DNA of 19,525 nucleotides, from assembly GCA_047634655.1 (NCBI GenBank), contig JBLIHY010000041.1:1-19525 (forward strand), read 5' to 3'. The notes beneath the pieces are model-generated. The model did no database searches and was not told where the DNA came from. It saw nothing but the letters and a program-made list of their open reading frames with translations. The DNA is from CANLBN01 sp047634655. GTDB taxonomy: Bacteria > Pseudomonadota > Gammaproteobacteria > Pseudomonadales > Cellvibrionaceae. Position 1 is the first letter of the stretch. Each line of letters opens with the position of its first letter. Position numbers and translations under genes: made by a program. Positions 1 to 8,249 of this stretch are shown in pieces.

Positions 1-962
1 CCTACGAAAAGGATACCGCCGGTGGGCTAATGGACACCGACGTGATTACTGTGCGCCCTCGTTTCACTTTGGACGTGGTTTTGCGCTATCTCCGCCGCCA
101 CGAAGAAATTCCATCGTCGACGGACCAGCTAGTCATCGTCAATGCCGACAATGTTTTCCTGGGAACGCTATCCATCAGTAAGTTACTGACCTCGGACCCA
201 ACCATCACTGTACGGGAAGTGATGAAAACAGATAACGACCCGATTCCGGTAGATATGAGTGACAGCGAGGTCGCCAAGCTCTTCGAACAGAATAATTGGA
301 TCTCGGCGCCAGTCGTCAATGAACAAAGAGAAGTGGTTGGGAGAATTACGATTGACGATGTAGTTGACGTAATTATTGAAGACGCCAATCACTCGTTAAT
401 GAGTTTTGCCGGTCTGGATGAAGAAGAAGAAACTTTCGCACCGCTTTTAAAAACAGTACCGCGGCGAGCCATCTGGCTCGGAATTAATTTGATCACCGCG
501 GTTATTGCCTCTGCTGTTATCAACCTATTTCAGGATACCATCGAAAAGGTAGTGGCACTGGCAATTCTGATGCCGATTGTAGCCAGTATGGGGGGAATCG
601 CCGGAAGCCAAACACTGACTGTAGTCATTCGCGGGATTGCGTTGGGACAGATTGGCGCCAGCAACAGTAAGTGGCTACTGAACCGGGAAATTCTCTCGAG
701 CTTACTGAACGGTATGCTCTGGTCGACCGCCTTGGCGCTATTAACCGCCTGGTGGTTTGACGATATCAAAATTGCCGTGATTATTGCCGTCGCGACAATT
801 ATTAACCTCCTGGCTTCAGCCTTAGGCGGAACCTTAATACCTCTGCTGCTGAAACGCATGAGTATTGACCCTGCCTTGGCAGGTGGTGTCGTGCTGACAA
901 CCATTACTGACGTGGTCGGATTCGTGGCTTTTCTAGGATTGGCAACCCTGTTCTACGTTTAG
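1..962 (+). CDS. mgtE: Magnesium channel/transporter MgtE, 5' end outside window
   Basis: MgtE is an inner-membrane Mg2+ channel gated by cytoplasmic magnesium through its N and CBS domains. The reading frame is open from base 3, where it encodes YEKDTAGGLM, the family's hallmark at the junction of the N domain and the CBS pair. The start codon and roughly the first 120-140 residues therefore lie upstream of the window, and the ATG at 30 is internal. Two CBS repeats follow (about the first 130 residues seen), then an acidic linker and five hydrophobic segments. The pore motifs VASMGGIAGSQTLTV and DPALAGGVVLTTITDVVGF are intact; the TTxTD aspartate is the conserved Mg2+-coordinating pore residue in the family. 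The stop is TAG at 960-962. darP begins 13 bp later on the same strand, so the two are probably co-transcribed. Identification is secure; only the N-terminus is missing. Confidence 0.95.
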   Translation, partial: YEKDTAGGLMDTDVITVRPRFTLDVVLRYLRRHEEIPSSTDQLVIVNADNVFLGTLSISKLLTSDPTITVREVMKTDNDPIPVDMSDSEVAKLFEQNNWISAPVVNEQREVVGRITIDDVVDVIIEDANHSLMSFAGLDEEEETFAPLLKTVPRRAIWLGINLITAVIASAVINLFQDTIEKVVALAILMPIVASMGGIAGSQTLTVVIRGIALGQIGASNSKWLLNREILSSLLNGMLWSTALALLTAWWFDDIKIAVIIAVATIINLLASALGGTLIPLLLKRMSIDPALAGGVVLTTITDVVGFVAFLGLATLFYV

Positions 963-975
963 AAAAAATACTCAC

Positions 976-1500
976 ATGAATATTGATAAGTCTGTCGAAA
1001 ACCCTGAGCTTGTTAGTAAAACCCGCATTAAAAAGGCTATGCTGGATTTCCAGGAACTGGGCGAGAAGCTGCTGAGCTTAAACAACAGCGCACTAAACCG
1101 ACTTAATAAGCGCTGTGATAATGTATTGCCGGAAGACGTGTTAAACGCTATCCGACAGGGGCAGCAACTAAAAGCGGGTGGTACTCGCCACCGGCAAATT
1201 CAGTTTATTGGAAAACTGCTGCGGAGTGTTGATACGGACAGGATTCAACGCGATCTTGACGAGATTGACAATCCGAGATTGAGGCCGCAGTTAGAGGATA
1301 ATACGGAAATTTTCTGTCGGCGCTTGTTGGATGAAGTAGAGGGAAACTCGGCTTTTAACGACTTTATGAAGCGCGCTCCAACCACTAATCGCCAGCAACT
1401 GAGCCAACTCATTCGCCGATACCAGCAACAGACCGAACCTACAAAGCAAAAAAAACTCTACCAAAAGCTTTATAGCTTCATCAAAAAATATTCGTTTTGA
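976..1500 (+). CDS. darP: Ribosome-associated 50S assembly factor DarP (YjgA, DUF615)
   Basis: This encodes 174 residues, close to the usual family length of about 180. DarP binds pre-50S particles and assists late large-subunit assembly in the cytoplasm. Recognition rests on the N-terminal SKTRIKKAMLDFQELGEKL segment, the GGTRHRQIQFIGKLLR block in the middle, and the basic, helical C-terminus (IRRYQQQTEPTKQKKLYQ). There is no signal peptide or membrane segment. It starts 13 bp after mgtE and is convergent with yhdP, with only 32 bp between the two stop codons. In Pseudomonas the homologue sits near tldD and pmbA; neither is seen here. The first ATG follows mgtE directly, and no strong Shine-Dalgarno is visible, consistent with translation coupled to mgtE. 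Confidence 0.92.
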   Translation: MNIDKSVENPELVSKTRIKKAMLDFQELGEKLLSLNNSALNRLNKRCDNVLPEDVLNAIRQGQQLKAGGTRHRQIQFIGKLLRSVDTDRIQRDLDEIDNPRLRPQLEDNTEIFCRRLLDEVEGNSAFNDFMKRAPTTNRQQLSQLIRRYQQQTEPTKQKKLYQKLYSFIKKYSF

Positions 1501-1532
1501 TGTGACGGAAAATTTCTTTGAATAGACCTTAT

Positions 1533-4500
1533 TCAGCCCAGACCATCCTCTGAAAAAATCTCATCTTCCGTTTGGTTTTTAAGTCCTCGAACTTTGACTT
1601 CCGGCTCGTCTAAACTACCAGAGATATCGTAAATGATGGTGGATGCCGCGTCGACTTGCCTTTTAAATAAGCGGCTGATCAAGTAAATGCCCGCAGCGGC
1701 GGGCAAACCGGCTGCCAATGCAGCAATGGCTGTAAGGTTACCACCGATGGGCAGGGTGGCCGTGAGCTCCCCATCGAGCGATTGCGATTGCGTATCCACT
1801 TGCACGCTGAGGCTGAGTTTGGTGGACGGCCCTTCGGCCACAACCGGCGATTGCGTTTTAATCAGTCCATTTTCGATCACCATACTTCCCTGCAAAATAT
1901 CAAAGACCAAACCTGGGCGAGATAAATCCGAAAAATCCAGGCGGATCCTTCTTGCCCAGGTATCGAAATTCATCAGCCCGATAAACTTTAGCAGGCCTGT
2001 TCCCGCGAGAGTATTTTGTTCATCCTGAACAAATGAGCCTTTTTTAAAATCAAATTGCAGTTGCCCCTTCAATTGTGCCGCCGATATATTCACAGGCGAT
2101 CCCGGCCATTCAAATATCATCGCTAAGTCTGTGCTCTCGCTTTCCAGGGCTGGGGGAACCTGCAAGGATTCGAACAAAGTCTTGATATCACCACCTTGAA
2201 CAAATCCAGTAAAACGGGTGTACATTTCACCTTGGTCGCTTGGAAACTGCCAGCGAAGATGAGCGCCTACGCCCTCTTGACTGCCTCGCAATGACAGCTC
2301 GCCGAGCCTTGCTTTAATATTTTGCAACTCAATTCCGCGATCATTGGCTCTTAGCTGAAAACTCCAGCGGCCCAGTAATTTTTCCCGATAGCTGAGTTGT
2401 TCAATAACGACATCCGCCGGCCAAATGGATTCGAGCGATATATTTTTTAGAACATCGACGGGGTTTATGGCGTTGGGCGAACGTTTTTGGCCTGAACTCA
2501 GCTGTACCGAATCCAGCTCAAAAATCCATGGGCCACCGGCGTGTGGGATACGGATACCTCCCTCGACTCGCGGACTATCGATAGTCGTATTCCAAAACTC
2601 CGCTGTGCGCTCACCGGTTAAACGCAACTTGGCCAAATTGGTGTCGCCGTAGAAAGTATTATTGATCACCAGATCAAAATTTATAGGAATCGAATCATCG
2701 AGCGTAGCAGAAGCGCCACTCAAATTTGAAAGTGTTTTAAATCGTTCTATCCAATCCTTGATATTGAGCGTATTAAATCGGCCTTGTATATAAATTCCGG
2801 AACTGGACGTCTGATCGAGCGGCTCGGCAAAATCGTCGCTTAAAGAAAGTGTGAGTTTTACATTACGATTATTCTCAAGTGACAAGCGACCAGCTAATTG
2901 ATCAGAGTAATTAAATGAAAAGTCTCTACCATCATTGTCGAAGTTGCCAACGAGTTCTATCTCTCTGGCGGTTGCACTCGCCTTAAAATAGGGTTCTGGT
3001 AGATTTAATGCCAAGCCTTGCAAGTCACTCTTAACGATCATTTTAGGTTTTTGATCGCTTTCTCCATCGAGAGGAATAATAAAATTTGCAGTGAAATCGC
3101 TATCGCCTTCGGCAATACGGTCGACAGGTTGTTCGCTCCATATCGCCAAATCTTTTGCAGACACGGAACCCCGAGCAGCAATTGATAGGTTTGGCTGCTG
3201 ACTGTTGCCGCCTTCAAAATCTACCATCAATGGTTTATCAAAAAATCTGGCGCGCAGATCTTGCGAATCAAAACCAGTCTTTGATGAATAGATAAAATTA
3301 CCGTTCACTTGATGAAAATCGAGCTTCTGCGATGGCAAATGAAGATAATTATTATTAAAACCGATCTGGGTACTTACCTGTACTTGCCTTGCTGTTTCTG
3401 TCAATGCTAACGAAACATCCGCCTTTACATTCAACACTCCCGTAGCCGACCAGGTTTCAAAAAAACCGTTGGTTCTATCGTTCAGCCAGGTATTTTTAAT
3501 AAAGTTCAGACCGGAAGTGGCCTCACTGGTACCATTGGCTACAATGCGGAGGCGATTTTGATTATTTTTATTCCAACTGACGCGGCCGCTAAACTGATCT
3601 TCGTAGAAACTGGCCTTGTTAATTGTGGCATCTAACTGTCGAGCATTAACGACCAGTTGTCCGTTGATTTTCGAGAGATCTGGCCAACCCTCGTTCTTTA
3701 GCAGTCCATCTTCGATGTTTGCAAAAAACTGGATACTGCGTACTGATTCTTCACCAAGACCACCTCGATATAGGAATCCCGCCTCATTAACAATTGCTGT
3801 TTCGATGGACTCGTCCATCCAAGCACGTAATTTTTCTGGAAAACGGTTGGGCAAGAACTCGGGATAATAATCCGAATGGCTGTCCTCGAGACCAATCTGC
3901 AGTGTTAATTCACTTTCATAAGAACCCTCTTTCCAAGGCGACAGCAATTCGAAAAAACCGTGGCCAACACCAAAATCACCCGTTACTTTAAGCCGTTGAC
4001 CGCCAATGGAAATACGGTTAATTTTTGAATCTAATGACCATTGAACAAGGCCCTCCGCCGTTTTTGTGGACAGGGGCTTTTCGTAAAGTGATTTTGGGTA
4101 GATGGAAAAGTTTTCTGTTTCCAACAATAAAAACCCTTTTTTTAAACTCGATTCGAGAAAACCGTTAACTCCGGAAAAACCCGGGATTTTATTCCAAGCT
4201 CGGCTTTGTCCATCGCGAATATCCGCTTGTAGCAGAGATTGTTGAATGTCCAATAAATCCAGGGTGAATAAAAGGTTTTCTACCTGTCCCGAGGGAGACA
4301 GTGTTTCGAACATGTCACCCGGAACGCCCGACAGCAGTTCTTTGCCGATGATCCATTGTGAGAAAGTCGCCAAATCGAAGGTTTTCGTGGCAACTTTCAG
4401 CTTGTCATCATGCAACTGTAACGCCATTGGTGAAAGACGAATTTTTTCGTCCAGGAGACTATTGCGCAAACCAATTTTCAAGCCATCTTGAATGCTGTAA

Positions 4501-5435
4501 TTACCACTTATATCGCTTTCAAAAGGGATATCGAGGAGATTAGTTTTAGCGAACTCACTCGCCTGATCTACGATCAAATCGACGTGACCATTCATTAGAA
4601 ACTCGCTGGAAGAGTTAAAATCAAACCACAGTTTCAAATCGATATTGGCGGCGTTATCGGAGGGTAAAAGCCTGGTATCTTCCGGGAAACTAGTGACTTG
4701 GGCGAATAACTTCGCAACTCTTTCAATTGGAAACTGCTTGAGTTCCAAAAAGGCGTTGGCTGAAAATTCTTTGGGATTACTCGGATCGCCAACCCCCTCC
4801 ATGACAAAGTTCAGAATATTTTTGCCATCCACACTTGCCTGCACATTCAGCCGATGAAAACGCTCGTCGTTGCGAATCCGGATACTAGGTACGGAAGTAC
4901 GCAGGCGTCTGCCGTTGTGAAAGATAAAATGTACGTTTGAGGAAGTAACACTCACTTCCGTGGCCATTAGAAAAAGCGATCCCGGATTTCGATAATAGTA
5001 GCCTGGTTCGTTACCTTTTTCTCTGGGAGTGAGTCCTCCAAGAGACCAACCTCCATTGGCATTTTGTTGAACAGTCACATTTAACCGTCGCAACTCCACA
5101 TCGCGCCAGACTGGGAACCAATACTGGAGGCTAGTCAATATATCTAAGCGCATACTGGCGTGTTCGACGTTTAGAACTGGCTGATCACCCGGGAGAACAA
5201 TGGATAAGTCACTTAAGGTGATTTCTGGAAGTAAACCGTGCCAACGTCCACTAATATGACTGAACTTGACCTCGGCCTGTAATTGCCGACTGGCAAAACG
5301 CTCCAGATCGCTTTTGTAATATGTGATTAAAGGGATGGCGATGCGTGCGGCTTGGACGGTCAGGGCAACGGTAATGATGCCGAATGCCAACAAGTACAAG
5401 ACGGATTTAATAGGTTTTTTAAGGCGTTGGATCAT
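1533..5435 (-). CDS. yhdP: YhdP-type AsmA-like envelope protein (DUF3971, TIGR02099 family)
   Basis: The product has 1300 residues, slightly longer than E. coli YhdP (about 1270). YhdP-type proteins are anchored in the inner membrane and span the periplasm as a long beta-rich groove. With TamB and YdbH they are linked to phospholipid transport to the outer membrane. The start is MIQRLKKPIKSVLYLLAFG: a short basic segment then one membrane anchor at about residues 13-33, with the rest periplasmic. The C-terminus carries the family signature: an AsmA_2-like region, a glycine/alanine-rich hydrophobic stretch at about 1232-1258, then YDISGSLDEPEVKVRG near 1270-1284. The ATG at 5433-5435 has no clear ribosome-binding site. 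The gene lies 75 bp downstream of mreD on the same strand and is probably read with mreBCD. The maf and rng genes usually found in between are missing. Confidence 0.92.
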   Translation of the reverse strand: MIQRLKKPIKSVLYLLAFGIITVALTVQAARIAIPLITYYKSDLERFASRQLQAEVKFSHISGRWHGLLPEITLSDLSIVLPGDQPVLNVEHASMRLDILTSLQYWFPVWRDVELRRLNVTVQQNANGGWSLGGLTPREKGNEPGYYYRNPGSLFLMATEVSVTSSNVHFIFHNGRRLRTSVPSIRIRNDERFHRLNVQASVDGKNILNFVMEGVGDPSNPKEFSANAFLELKQFPIERVAKLFAQVTSFPEDTRLLPSDNAANIDLKLWFDFNSSSEFLMNGHVDLIVDQASEFAKTNLLDIPFESDISGNYSIQDGLKIGLRNSLLDEKIRLSPMALQLHDDKLKVATKTFDLATFSQWIIGKELLSGVPGDMFETLSPSGQVENLLFTLDLLDIQQSLLQADIRDGQSRAWNKIPGFSGVNGFLESSLKKGFLLLETENFSIYPKSLYEKPLSTKTAEGLVQWSLDSKINRISIGGQRLKVTGDFGVGHGFFELLSPWKEGSYESELTLQIGLEDSHSDYYPEFLPNRFPEKLRAWMDESIETAIVNEAGFLYRGGLGEESVRSIQFFANIEDGLLKNEGWPDLSKINGQLVVNARQLDATINKASFYEDQFSGRVSWNKNNQNRLRIVANGTSEATSGLNFIKNTWLNDRTNGFFETWSATGVLNVKADVSLALTETARQVQVSTQIGFNNNYLHLPSQKLDFHQVNGNFIYSSKTGFDSQDLRARFFDKPLMVDFEGGNSQQPNLSIAARGSVSAKDLAIWSEQPVDRIAEGDSDFTANFIIPLDGESDQKPKMIVKSDLQGLALNLPEPYFKASATAREIELVGNFDNDGRDFSFNYSDQLAGRLSLENNRNVKLTLSLSDDFAEPLDQTSSSGIYIQGRFNTLNIKDWIERFKTLSNLSGASATLDDSIPINFDLVINNTFYGDTNLAKLRLTGERTAEFWNTTIDSPRVEGGIRIPHAGGPWIFELDSVQLSSGQKRSPNAINPVDVLKNISLESIWPADVVIEQLSYREKLLGRWSFQLRANDRGIELQNIKARLGELSLRGSQEGVGAHLRWQFPSDQGEMYTRFTGFVQGGDIKTLFESLQVPPALESESTDLAMIFEWPGSPVNISAAQLKGQLQFDFKKGSFVQDEQNTLAGTGLLKFIGLMNFDTWARRIRLDFSDLSRPGLVFDILQGSMVIENGLIKTQSPVVAEGPSTKLSLSVQVDTQSQSLDGELTATLPIGGNLTAIAALAAGLPAAAGIYLISRLFKRQVDAASTIIYDISGSLDEPEVKVRGLKNQTEDEIFSEDGLG

Positions 5436-5510
5436 ACGAAAAAAGAATAGTAAGAAAAATACTTGTTATGAACAATCGCTATTTGTTAATCCGAATATTT
5501 GATCGATAAG

Positions 5511-5987
5511 CTACAAATCATTCGACAAGCGGAAATAGGTTTGTACGTGGTTAAGAAGAGCGACCAACAACGGCCAGAGCAAAGCGCTAAAAACAGCAGA
5601 AACCAAAAAGACAGGGCTATCGATAGTCTTATCGAAAAAACCTCCCAGCCAGTTAGAAAACAGTTTATATGTGGCGACCAATACAAATACCCAGACAGCC
5701 TGATGCCAAAACACATAGTTACTAATACGCCGGTAGACCAGAAAGGAGATGTAGGAAATTAGTAGTGCTCCCAGGGCATGGAAACCCAGAGGATATAGCG
5801 ATATGAGATCCATTATCAAACCGACGAGCCACGCCGATATTAATCCAAAGTGCTGGGGTGCAAACATCGACCAGTAAATTAACAAAAGCACGGCGAATTC
5901 CGGCCGGAACCAACGCCATTGATAATCAAAATGCACAGTCGATAAAAGAAAGGCTACCAGAAAAGAAATAATAATCAGTGCTTTCAA
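5511..5987 (-). CDS. mreD: Rod shape-determining protein MreD
   Basis: MreD is a polytopic inner-membrane component of the elongasome, working with MreB, MreC, RodA and PBP2 in lateral wall synthesis. The 158-residue length is normal. The protein is almost entirely hydrophobic with about five or six membrane segments. Family features include FRPEFAVLLLIYW near residue 28, GLIMDLISLYPLGFHALGALL near residues 56-76, and SALLWPLLVALL near the C-terminus. The start is not ATG: translation appears to begin at TTG (5985-5987), or possibly at the preceding ATC. The in-frame stop immediately before these codons is the last codon-sized unit available, because mreC's own TGA lies at 5994-5996. A GGAG ribosome-binding site (rc of 5998-6001) is placed well for either codon. 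It lies only 6 bp after mreC, so coupling to mreC is likely. Confidence 0.93.
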   Translation of the reverse strand: MKALIIISFLVAFLLSTVHFDYQWRWFRPEFAVLLLIYWSMFAPQHFGLISAWLVGLIMDLISLYPLGFHALGALLISYISFLVYRRISNYVFWHQAVWVFVLVATYKLFSNWLGGFFDKTIDSPVFLVSAVFSALLWPLLVALLNHVQTYFRLSNDL

Positions 5988-5993
5988 GATAGA

Positions 5994-6782
5994 TCACTCC
6001 CGTGCGCCCTGCTCGCTGAAGACTAACAACACATGGCGGCTGCGATTAAGCTGCGCCGCCGGCCGCACGATAACTGAGGCGAATGGCTCGCCCGGATCGT
6101 GAGTAATGCGATCGATTTGAGCCACGGGATAACCCACGGGAAAACGACCACCTAAACCGGAACTCACCAGAATATCGCCCTCCTCGATATCCATGGTTGA
6201 AGAAACATAACGTAATTGCAGGCGATGGAAATCACCAATCCCTTCCGCCACAATCCGCACATTATTGCGTATCACTTGAACTGGGATCGCGTGGGTATTG
6301 TCGGTAATAAGTAAAACCTGTGCGGTGTGAGACGTAACCGAGACAACCTGACCCATTAACCCAAAGGCATCTAAGAGTGGCTGGCCGATATAGGCTCCAT
6401 CCTTGCTGCCTTTATTGACTATCACTTTGTGCACCAAGGGGTCTGGCGATATGCCGATCAACTCCGCCACCAGTACTCGATCCTGGATAATTTCAGAAGA
6501 ATTCATTAGCTGCCGCAGGCGCAGATTCTCGGCGGCCAGAGAAGCCATCCTCTGCAAGCGGGCATCCTGAACTCGAACCTGGTTGCGCAGTGTTCGATTC
6601 TCTTCCAGAAGTTCTCGACGAGAAACCAGATTGTTGTTGAGCCATCCCGATAGTCGGTTGGGAATGTTAGTAACCCAGTAGAATGGCAAGTTTAGTAGGT
6701 CGAGTTTACTGCGCACTGGATCGAGCCAGGGCGTAAAGCGGCCTGCAGCGAGCAACAGTATGGTGATCGCTATCAACACCAC
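5994..6782 (-). CDS. mreC: Rod shape-determining protein MreC
   Basis: MreC is a bitopic inner-membrane protein whose periplasmic beta domains activate PBP2 in the elongasome. Visible features are an N-terminal membrane segment, a coiled coil at about residues 55-93 (RRELLEENRTLRNQV onwards), and the periplasmic core with VIVNKGSKDGAYIGQPLL and DILVSSGLGGRFPVGYPVA. The coordinates use the first standard start codon in frame, GTG at 6780-6782, giving 262 residues. The frame stays open upstream to a stop at 6846-6848. It encodes KSLFTKGPSYFFS, matching the conserved FTKGPS-like N-terminus of other MreC proteins. The true start is therefore probably ATC (6825-6827) or ATT (6828-6830), with GGGA just upstream. 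mreB ends about 50 bp before that point. Identification is secure; the start is unsettled. Confidence 0.94.
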   Translation of the reverse strand: MVLIAITILLLAAGRFTPWLDPVRSKLDLLNLPFYWVTNIPNRLSGWLNNNLVSRRELLEENRTLRNQVRVQDARLQRMASLAAENLRLRQLMNSSEIIQDRVLVAELIGISPDPLVHKVIVNKGSKDGAYIGQPLLDAFGLMGQVVSVTSHTAQVLLITDNTHAIPVQVIRNNVRIVAEGIGDFHRLQLRYVSSTMDIEEGDILVSSGLGGRFPVGYPVAQIDRITHDPGEPFASVIVRPAAQLNRSRHVLLVFSEQGARE

Positions 6783-6882
6783 GACACTAAAAAAGTAAGA
6801 AGGGCCTTTTGTAAACAGTGATTTGATAATAAAGTCCCGCTTAAATCATCAAGTACTTATTGTTAATCACGGGTTATACAGA

Positions 6883-7923
6883 CTAATCCTCTAGAAAACC
6901 CATGGCCTTGCTGTCCATCCAGCCCATGGCGATACCGCCACCGCGAGCTACACAAGTCAGAGGGTCATCGGCGACAATCATTGGCAGTCCAGTCTCCTCT
7001 GAAAGCAACTTATCAATTCCACGCAATAAAGCGCCTCCACCGGTGAGTACAATACCGGATTCCGCAATATCCGAGGCCAACTCTGGCGGCGACTGCTCCA
7101 GGGCTGTCTTTACCGCCTGGACAATCCCTGCGAGGGGTTCTTGCAAGGCTTCCAGAATCTCACCACTATTCAGAGTAAAACTACGAGGCACGCCCTCTGC
7201 TAAATTGCGGCCGCGCACATCGATATCGCGCGACTCACTTGTCAAATGAGCGCAGCCAATTTCTTGTTTGATACGCTCGGCAGTGGCATCGCCAATGAGT
7301 GTGCCATAGTTGCGACGCACATAATTGACAATGGCCTCATCAAATCGATCGCCGCCGATACGAACTGAATCGGAATACACTATGCCGTTGAGGGAGATCA
7401 CCGCAATTTCTGTCGTACCACCGCCAATGTCTACTACCATTGATCCATTGGCCTCTTCAACTGGCAAACCGGCACCGATAGCGGCGGCTCGCGGTTCCTC
7501 GATCAGGCGCACTTGGCGGGCACCTGCGCTCTCGACAGATTCGCGGATAGCGCGTTTTTCAACTTGGGTGGAGAGGCAAGGCACGCAGACCAAAACTCGG
7601 GGGCTGGGCGGGAACCAGCTGTTTTCATGAACTTTGCGAATAAAATGCTGGAGCATTTTCTCAGTGACTTGGAAGTCGGCAATAACGCCATCTTTCAAGG
7701 GGCGAATAGCGGTGATATTTCCGGGAGTACGACCGAGCATACGCTTGGCCTCCGTGCCCACGGCTTCCACAAGTTTCTGTCCGTTGTGATGGCGAATAGC
7801 AACTACTGAGGGCTCATTTAATACGATGCCCTTGTCGCGGACATAAATCAACGTGTTGGCCGTGCCTAGATCGATGGAAATATCATTAGAAAAAATGCCG
7901 CGCAGGCGCTTGAAGTCCAGCAT
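6883..7923 (-). CDS. mreB: Actin-like rod shape-determining protein MreB
   Basis: MreB forms membrane-associated filaments that guide lateral peptidoglycan synthesis. The ATG at 7921-7923 gives 346 residues, matching E. coli (347), and the product begins MLDFKRLRGIFSNDISIDLGTANT. An upstream in-frame ATG at 8034 would add 37 residues unlike any part of the family, so it was not used. AAGG lies about 13 bases before the chosen start. Actin-fold nucleotide motifs are intact: DLGTANT (residues 18-24, phosphate 1), DIGGGTTEIAV (165-175, phosphate 2) and LTGGGALLRGID (adenosine). One oddity is that the normally hydrophobic residue in the EEP(M/F)AAAIGA motif is Arg145 (codon CGA, 7489-7491). It is the first gene of the mreBCD-yhdP set and is divergent from gatC. 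Confidence 0.97.
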   Translation of the reverse strand: MLDFKRLRGIFSNDISIDLGTANTLIYVRDKGIVLNEPSVVAIRHHNGQKLVEAVGTEAKRMLGRTPGNITAIRPLKDGVIADFQVTEKMLQHFIRKVHENSWFPPSPRVLVCVPCLSTQVEKRAIRESVESAGARQVRLIEEPRAAAIGAGLPVEEANGSMVVDIGGGTTEIAVISLNGIVYSDSVRIGGDRFDEAIVNYVRRNYGTLIGDATAERIKQEIGCAHLTSESRDIDVRGRNLAEGVPRSFTLNSGEILEALQEPLAGIVQAVKTALEQSPPELASDIAESGIVLTGGGALLRGIDKLLSEETGLPMIVADDPLTCVARGGGIAMGWMDSKAMGFLED

Positions 7924-8249
7924 AGCGTTGAGTTTACCTTTGAAAATAAATGAGAGGGGCTTTGTACGGGTTTTATCAGGGGGCAAGTCGCAAGCGAATT
8001 TAGCTTTTCTTGCAAAGCGCCATTCTATAGACATTCTTCGTATTTTGGCAGTGTTGATCGATAAAATGCGTTAAAATCAGCGGCCTCTGATTAGATAGAA
8101 GTTTTCAGGGCACTTACGGGACCTCCGTATATCGTCCTCCACGATAAAGACTTGTCGCCCACGGAGGCTATCGAGGAAGCTTCATTAACTCGCTTCCAAG
8201 GCCAGCACTCAACAGGTAAATTTTCCCACATTCCAGAAAATAAAACGCT
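7924..8249 (+). promoter_or_regulatory. Divergent control region between mreB and gatC
   Basis: This 326-bp spacer must hold promoters for the two divergent operons. On the gatC side a TAAAAT box (8072-8077 region) could serve as a -10 element, but no convincing -35 lies 16-18 bases before it. On the mreB side, TAAAAC preceded at 17 bases by TTCGCT, on the minus strand around 7960-7995, is a weak candidate. gatC would have a leader of about 150 nt containing the paired elements listed separately. No conserved ORF is seen. Confidence 0.5.
8122..8167 (+). promoter_or_regulatory. Nested hairpin in the gatC leader with two CCTCC and one GGAGG
   Basis: Seen directly: an outer 7-bp stem CCTCCGT (8122-8128) with ACGGAGG (8161-8167), enclosing a 6-bp stem TATCGT (8130-8135) with ACGATA (8141-8146). 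The inner loop is CCTCC (8136-8140). Both CCTCC copies can pair with GGAGG at 8163-8167, so two exclusive folds are possible. It lies about 80 nt before the gatC ATG. gatC itself has no recognisable Shine-Dalgarno. A regulatory role is inference only. Confidence 0.35.

Noticed and set aside
1519..1535. TGAATA/TATTCA hairpin between the darP and yhdP stop codons
   Set aside because: Only six weak A-T-rich pairs, no T-tract, and it overlaps the yhdP stop. Not convincing as a bidirectional terminator.
7924..8034. 37-codon N-terminal extension of MreB from an upstream ATG at 8032-8034
   Set aside because: The extension is unlike any MreB, and starting at 7923 gives the family's exact length and N-terminus.
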